Shown one piece after another: positions 60,176 through 64,000 of a stretch of 64,000 bases of DNA. Numbering within the stretch: position 1 is the stretch's first letter; the number at the start of each line of letters is the position of its first letter. Both the position numbers and the translations under genes were made by a program. Origin of the DNA: Dinochytrium kinnereticum (lineage: Eukaryota > Chytridiomycota > Chytridiomycetes > Chytridiales > Chytridiaceae); the NCBI GenBank assembly GCA_027604005.1, contig JADGJT010000010.1:1-64000 (forward strand). The letters run 5' to 3'. The notes under the pieces are model-generated. The model was not told the DNA's origin, did no database searches, and was given only the letters and a program-made list of their open reading frames with translations.

Positions 60176-63100
60176 TTATGGCCCTAACTTCCTCTGCACC
60201 ATCCCAACCAAAATATCTGAATATCGTTCTAAGCATATGTTGATGGAAGTGGCAGCCTCAGTTTGCGGCAACCCAAGCACTTCATTGGTCAAATTCGACA
60301 CGTCCATTAGAGAAAGACGAAGCTTTTGAATTAAAGCTGCTTCGGGAGAATCCGATCCATGCTGAATCGTTTCAAGCTTTTCCATGTGACGCCGAATATT
60401 ATAAAGACCGCTTTTGACTATTTCCAGATTTCGGGTGATATCATCTACTATCGCTTCTGTTGATTCTTCCTGAATATTATCTCCGATTGTTTCAGGAGGG
60501 TCAAGTATGGGAGATTCGCCAACGTCAACAGGAGAGCTGAGTCCAGAAGCTCTTAACGCGTGAGGTATTTCAGGCCCATTAGGAGAGACTTTGTCAATCT
60601 TTGTGCTAGACACGGCGGGTATCGTTGCGGTGGTGGGCAACAAGTTAACGGAAATAACCTCTTCGGCTGAAATATCATCCATATACCCATTTGCTAATTC
60701 TTTTTCAAGCTCGTCTATCTCGGCATCCACAGATTCTTTCTGCATCATTAAAGAATCTTCAGTCGTCACAACAGTTCTTCTACGTATCAGGTGCTGTGCA
60801 GATAAGCTTTGACGGACTGAGGACGAATCTACGGGTTGTAGGAGGTATTCTTCTAATGTAAGACTTCCAATTCGACCCTCATCGTCCTCATTATCCCCTC
60901 CATCGCCTGATAAGTCTCCGCCAGTATCATTGCCAGCCTTCCCTCTATCTCCAGTTGCAGCTTGTGAGTTTTCCTCGACTGGTTTCAGCCTATCCTCCTC
61001 TGCCTCAACTTTAGAAGGGGAGGTCTGTGGGCTAGCCTCTTCCGCCTTTTCCTCGGTGATAATGAATGAAGAAGGGTCATCTGTAATGTCAGGTGCACCC
61101 GTGTTGTCGACAAAGATCGTACATTCCACATCTTCAATATCATGGTCTGATTCAAAATCATTGTCGTAATTTTCAGATGCCGCCTCAGCACTTTGGTCGC
61201 CCACTACGTTATAATCCTGAGCGGCAATATCCTCAACAACTAAATCATCATTCCCAGCATCATGTCTGGAGAAGACAGAGGATTCGGGATCTGAGCCTTG
61301 CCTTGTAAGGGATCCCGACTGCTCGATAGAAAATCGCCTGGTGAATAGATCATCAAATTTTGCGACTGGCTTTTCGTCTCCACCCAATTCCGAAAATAGA
61401 GACACTCCATCATCGCCAATGCGCTGTGGTGAAATAAGATCATTTAATAAATATAACGATAAATGAAAAGGGAAGATGTACAAGGCACTTACAGATGCCC
61501 AGCGGCCTTTAGTGGGCATTGGGGGATTTTGTGAACTGCCACTCTTCGCAGATTCTCTTGCTTCTTTTGCCGATCTAGCCCAAGTGGGCAGCATGTGCTC
61601 ACTGAAGCCGAATACAAAGCCACCAATTGATGGCGGCCGGAATACCGCGGACGAAGCGATTGAATCCTTTTCTGAAGTTTCTGAATAATACCCCGAGGCT
61701 GATTCCAGATTTCGATTGCTGCAGTCGGAGGAAAAATCAAAAGACACGTCATCGTCCGTAGCTATCGATCGTTCAACTCTCGTCGTTACACGTTCTTGCA
61801 TGAACTTAGACACCTCATGAGCTATTTTCCACACTAAAATACATCCATCAGCACTTGTCGAGATGATCCGGCTGCAGTCTTGTGTAAATTTGATACCGGT
61901 GATTAAGTCTGAGTGGCCAACAACTCGAGCGATGCAGGCGCCAGTCGCAAAATCGAAAATCCTGATGCACTTATCAGACCCACAAGTAGCGATAAAGCAC
62001 CCAGACGGATCGACTGCCACTTTGATCAAGCCTCCCGATCCACCCTCCAGACCAGGATCATCAACAGGATCCGGTCGATATGAGCGGATGGGCTTCCCCG
62101 ATTCTATGGAAAAAATGTTAAGTCTTCTGTCTTGGGAAACCGTGGCCAAATATTCATGAGATGGGTTCACGTCAATGTCGAAAACAGTCGCCCGACCAAT
62201 AGCATTATGATACGAAGCATATTCAGGATTATTTGAATACTAAATATTTTAAGCATGCCGCAATTCCAATAAAACAACTTACTCCATTCAGTTGTCTAAA
62301 AATAATGGATTTATCAGCAGCTGAGCTCATAAGCCTGCGTCCTGAGTGCGAAAAACGAACGGCGGTGATAGAGGACGAATGATCATCCATTGTCTGGACT
62401 AGTTCAAATGATCTCTTTATATCAAAAATGTGGATAAGTCGATCTCGGCCACCAGTCGCTAAAAAGCGCAAGCCTTGAAAAACGAGGAAAAGTGAGCCTT
62501 TCCAAAAATAAACTCTCAGAACTGACCATCAACATCAGAGGAAAAGTCTATCGTTAATACCTCAGCATCATGAACTTCTAAATATTTAAGCATTGTGAAC
62601 GTTTCCAACTCATAAACTCTAGATTTTGAGTAAAACAAAAATATTCATAAGGATTGCGGCTCAAACCTGACATTGCCCATCCTATCTCCAGATGCTAAGA
62701 GCTTCCCATCCTTACTGATTTTCAGTGACCTAATCCCGCGTTGAACATCATCAGCTACTTGAGATGAGCCCTCTGTCAGGATAGTTAGTAAGAAGTAAGA
62801 CCTATAGAAAAAAGCTTTTTGAGGTACCTTTAACATCATCAACTATGCTTGCCTTAACCTTCAAATCGTCCACGTATATTATTTTCAAAAGCTCTCTAGA
62901 ATAGATGTTTCTTCGAAAATAGCTTCCAATGTTATTCAAAGCCAAAACTTCACCCTCTTTCGCTTGGGAAGAGCCATCAATATTCCAAAATCTTATAGTC
63001 GAGTCAGATGAAAAGGTCACAAAACTATTTGGTGGAAGGCCACGAGGAGGCGGAAGTGGTGTTTGGGGAGGCTCCCCGAATGCGGGAGAAATAAGATCAG

Positions 63101-64000
63101 AGGCATCTACATTCGGCGGTTGTTCCAGAGTGCGAATAAAATTTGGAGCAACCTTTGCAGTATGAGAAGAAAAACTTCTATGTTCTTACCTCAATACCCC
63201 ATACACAGTCACTGTGATACAGAAAGCTTCTGTATTTGCCAATGTGTTTTAAGTCCTTCACATCCCATATGAAAAGGCTTTGATCACTATAGACACACAC
63301 AATCTTTTCGCCATGGGAATCAACCTTTACCGCTATCGCATCAGGAAAGGCCGAGTCTGGGTTGCTGCTAACTTTGTAGCTACACAATATCATATCAGCC
63401 TGATTTCACTTCGTGAATTACCTTGAACCCACACTTGACGCAACATCAACACCTAAAGGGTGTGGCTTTGGTATCGTTGCAATGTATTTTAAAGTAACAG
63501 GTTCGAAAAGGCTAACGGTTGATTAGATAACGAAGTTCTCGGCAACTACCGAATGATTCCATCAGAACACCCGCATACAATCATATTTTTAACAACAGCA
63601 ATGCATCGCCCGCGCGCCACCTATGGTAAGTAGTAAATAATGGAACAAAATCTACTGGAAAACACCTTCAAATCAACCCATTTTTCCATAACCCGGTCTT
63701 CTGAGAAGAGAACAAGAATCCCTTTTTCGGTTATAGCATAAGTCAAAACCTCAGAGTTCTCGGATCGATGACATCGAGCATCTACGAAGCAACTATTCTT
63801 ATGATCTCCAACGATACCAAATTTGCCTTCTAAAACCTGCATCTGGTTTTTCTGCATGGGCTGCAGCCTGATCAATATCACTATTTTTGCTAAGATTCCG
63901 TACCTTTGGAGGCTTCGGCAAGGCTCCGTTAGCGTCAAAATACCAAAATTTGAAATGGCGGTATCCTGCCGTCACGAAAAATGACCCTGATTCATCAAAT
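60176..64000 (-). CDS. WDR62/MAPKBP1-type WD40 scaffold, partial (N-terminus off window)
   Basis: Many exons from the right edge to 60176. WD repeats are visible: [140 protein letters not shown]. Then LPTWARS, a block typical of WDR62/MAPKBP1 after the last propeller. A long acidic Ser-rich tail follows, with a helical C-terminus ([29 protein letters not shown]). In animals these proteins bind JNK and act at spindle poles and centrosomes. Finding one fits a fungus that keeps centrioles (inference). The gene is cut by the window edge. Confidence 0.88.

Overview
This is nuclear DNA from a fungus. About 31 protein genes are packed on both strands and are cut by many very short GT-AG introns, often 36 to 50 nt, some with a CTAAC-like branch site. 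The gene content is fungal: ergosterol genes ERG13 and ERG11, the RSC subunit RSC9, fungal-type Tim23 and PanC, and a fungus-type degenerate mitochondrial dynamin. Alongside these are genes that many yeasts lack: the complex I 49-kDa subunit, an Artemis-type nuclease, an ELMO protein, a U-box cyclophilin (PPIL2) and a WDR62/MAPKBP1-type WD40 protein. I infer an early-diverging, possibly zoosporic (chytrid-like) fungus. That is inference; no rRNA or other taxonomic marker is present.

Layout, left to right. 1-1.5 kb: a decayed Ty1/copia retrotransposon piece and a probable LTR. 2-4.7 kb (-): mitochondrial dynamin-like protein. 5.2-13.5 kb: TRS33 (-) head-to-head with PEX5 (+), then RSC9 (+) and RPT2 (+). 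13.5-24 kb: seven tandem minus-strand genes, NAF1, RRP42, ERO1, PAN6, TIM23, MAP1 and an unrecognised coiled-coil protein (right to left in transcription order). There is a 10-N assembly gap at 15452-15461. 24.7-26.6 kb (+): Artemis-like nuclease. 26.8-36.9 kb (-): PEX19, MSH6, SEC24. 36.9-38.3 kb (+): a SNAP (Sec17-like). 38.4-41.2 kb (-): ELMO. 41.5-42.9 kb (+): an RS-rich protein. 43.0-45.6 kb (-): ATX1 and HMG-CoA synthase. 46.5-48.6 kb (+): ERG11. 48.9-52.6 kb (-): an unrecognised four-TM protein. 52.6-60.1 kb: TPR protein (+), SDR (-), riboflavin kinase FMN1 (+), PPIL2 (-), NDUFS2 (+), an Arg/Asp-rich protein (+). 60.2 kb to the edge (-): WDR62/MAPKBP1-like, cut by the window.

Functional links. 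Two peroxisome import factors (PEX5, PEX19) and several trafficking factors (TRS33, SEC24, SNAP) lie in one window. ERG13 and ERG11, two steps of sterol synthesis, are divergent around a ~0.95-kb intergenic region with a 21-bp palindrome and CCAAT boxes. Most other genes are housekeeping and look like ordinary neighbours rather than a cluster. I saw no operon, CRISPR array, phage or plasmid feature, tRNA or rRNA. The main novelties are gene-architecture details (ATG-only and 9-nt exons, GC-AG introns, stop-free introns of 3n length, overlapping or near-overlapping start codons), a catalytically degenerate dynamin, an ERO1 with a C-terminal membrane anchor and dilysine signal, a SNAP with an unusual N-terminal module, and two or three proteins of unknown family.

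Gene ends were read by hand from translations and splice signals. Internal exon borders are approximate unless stated.
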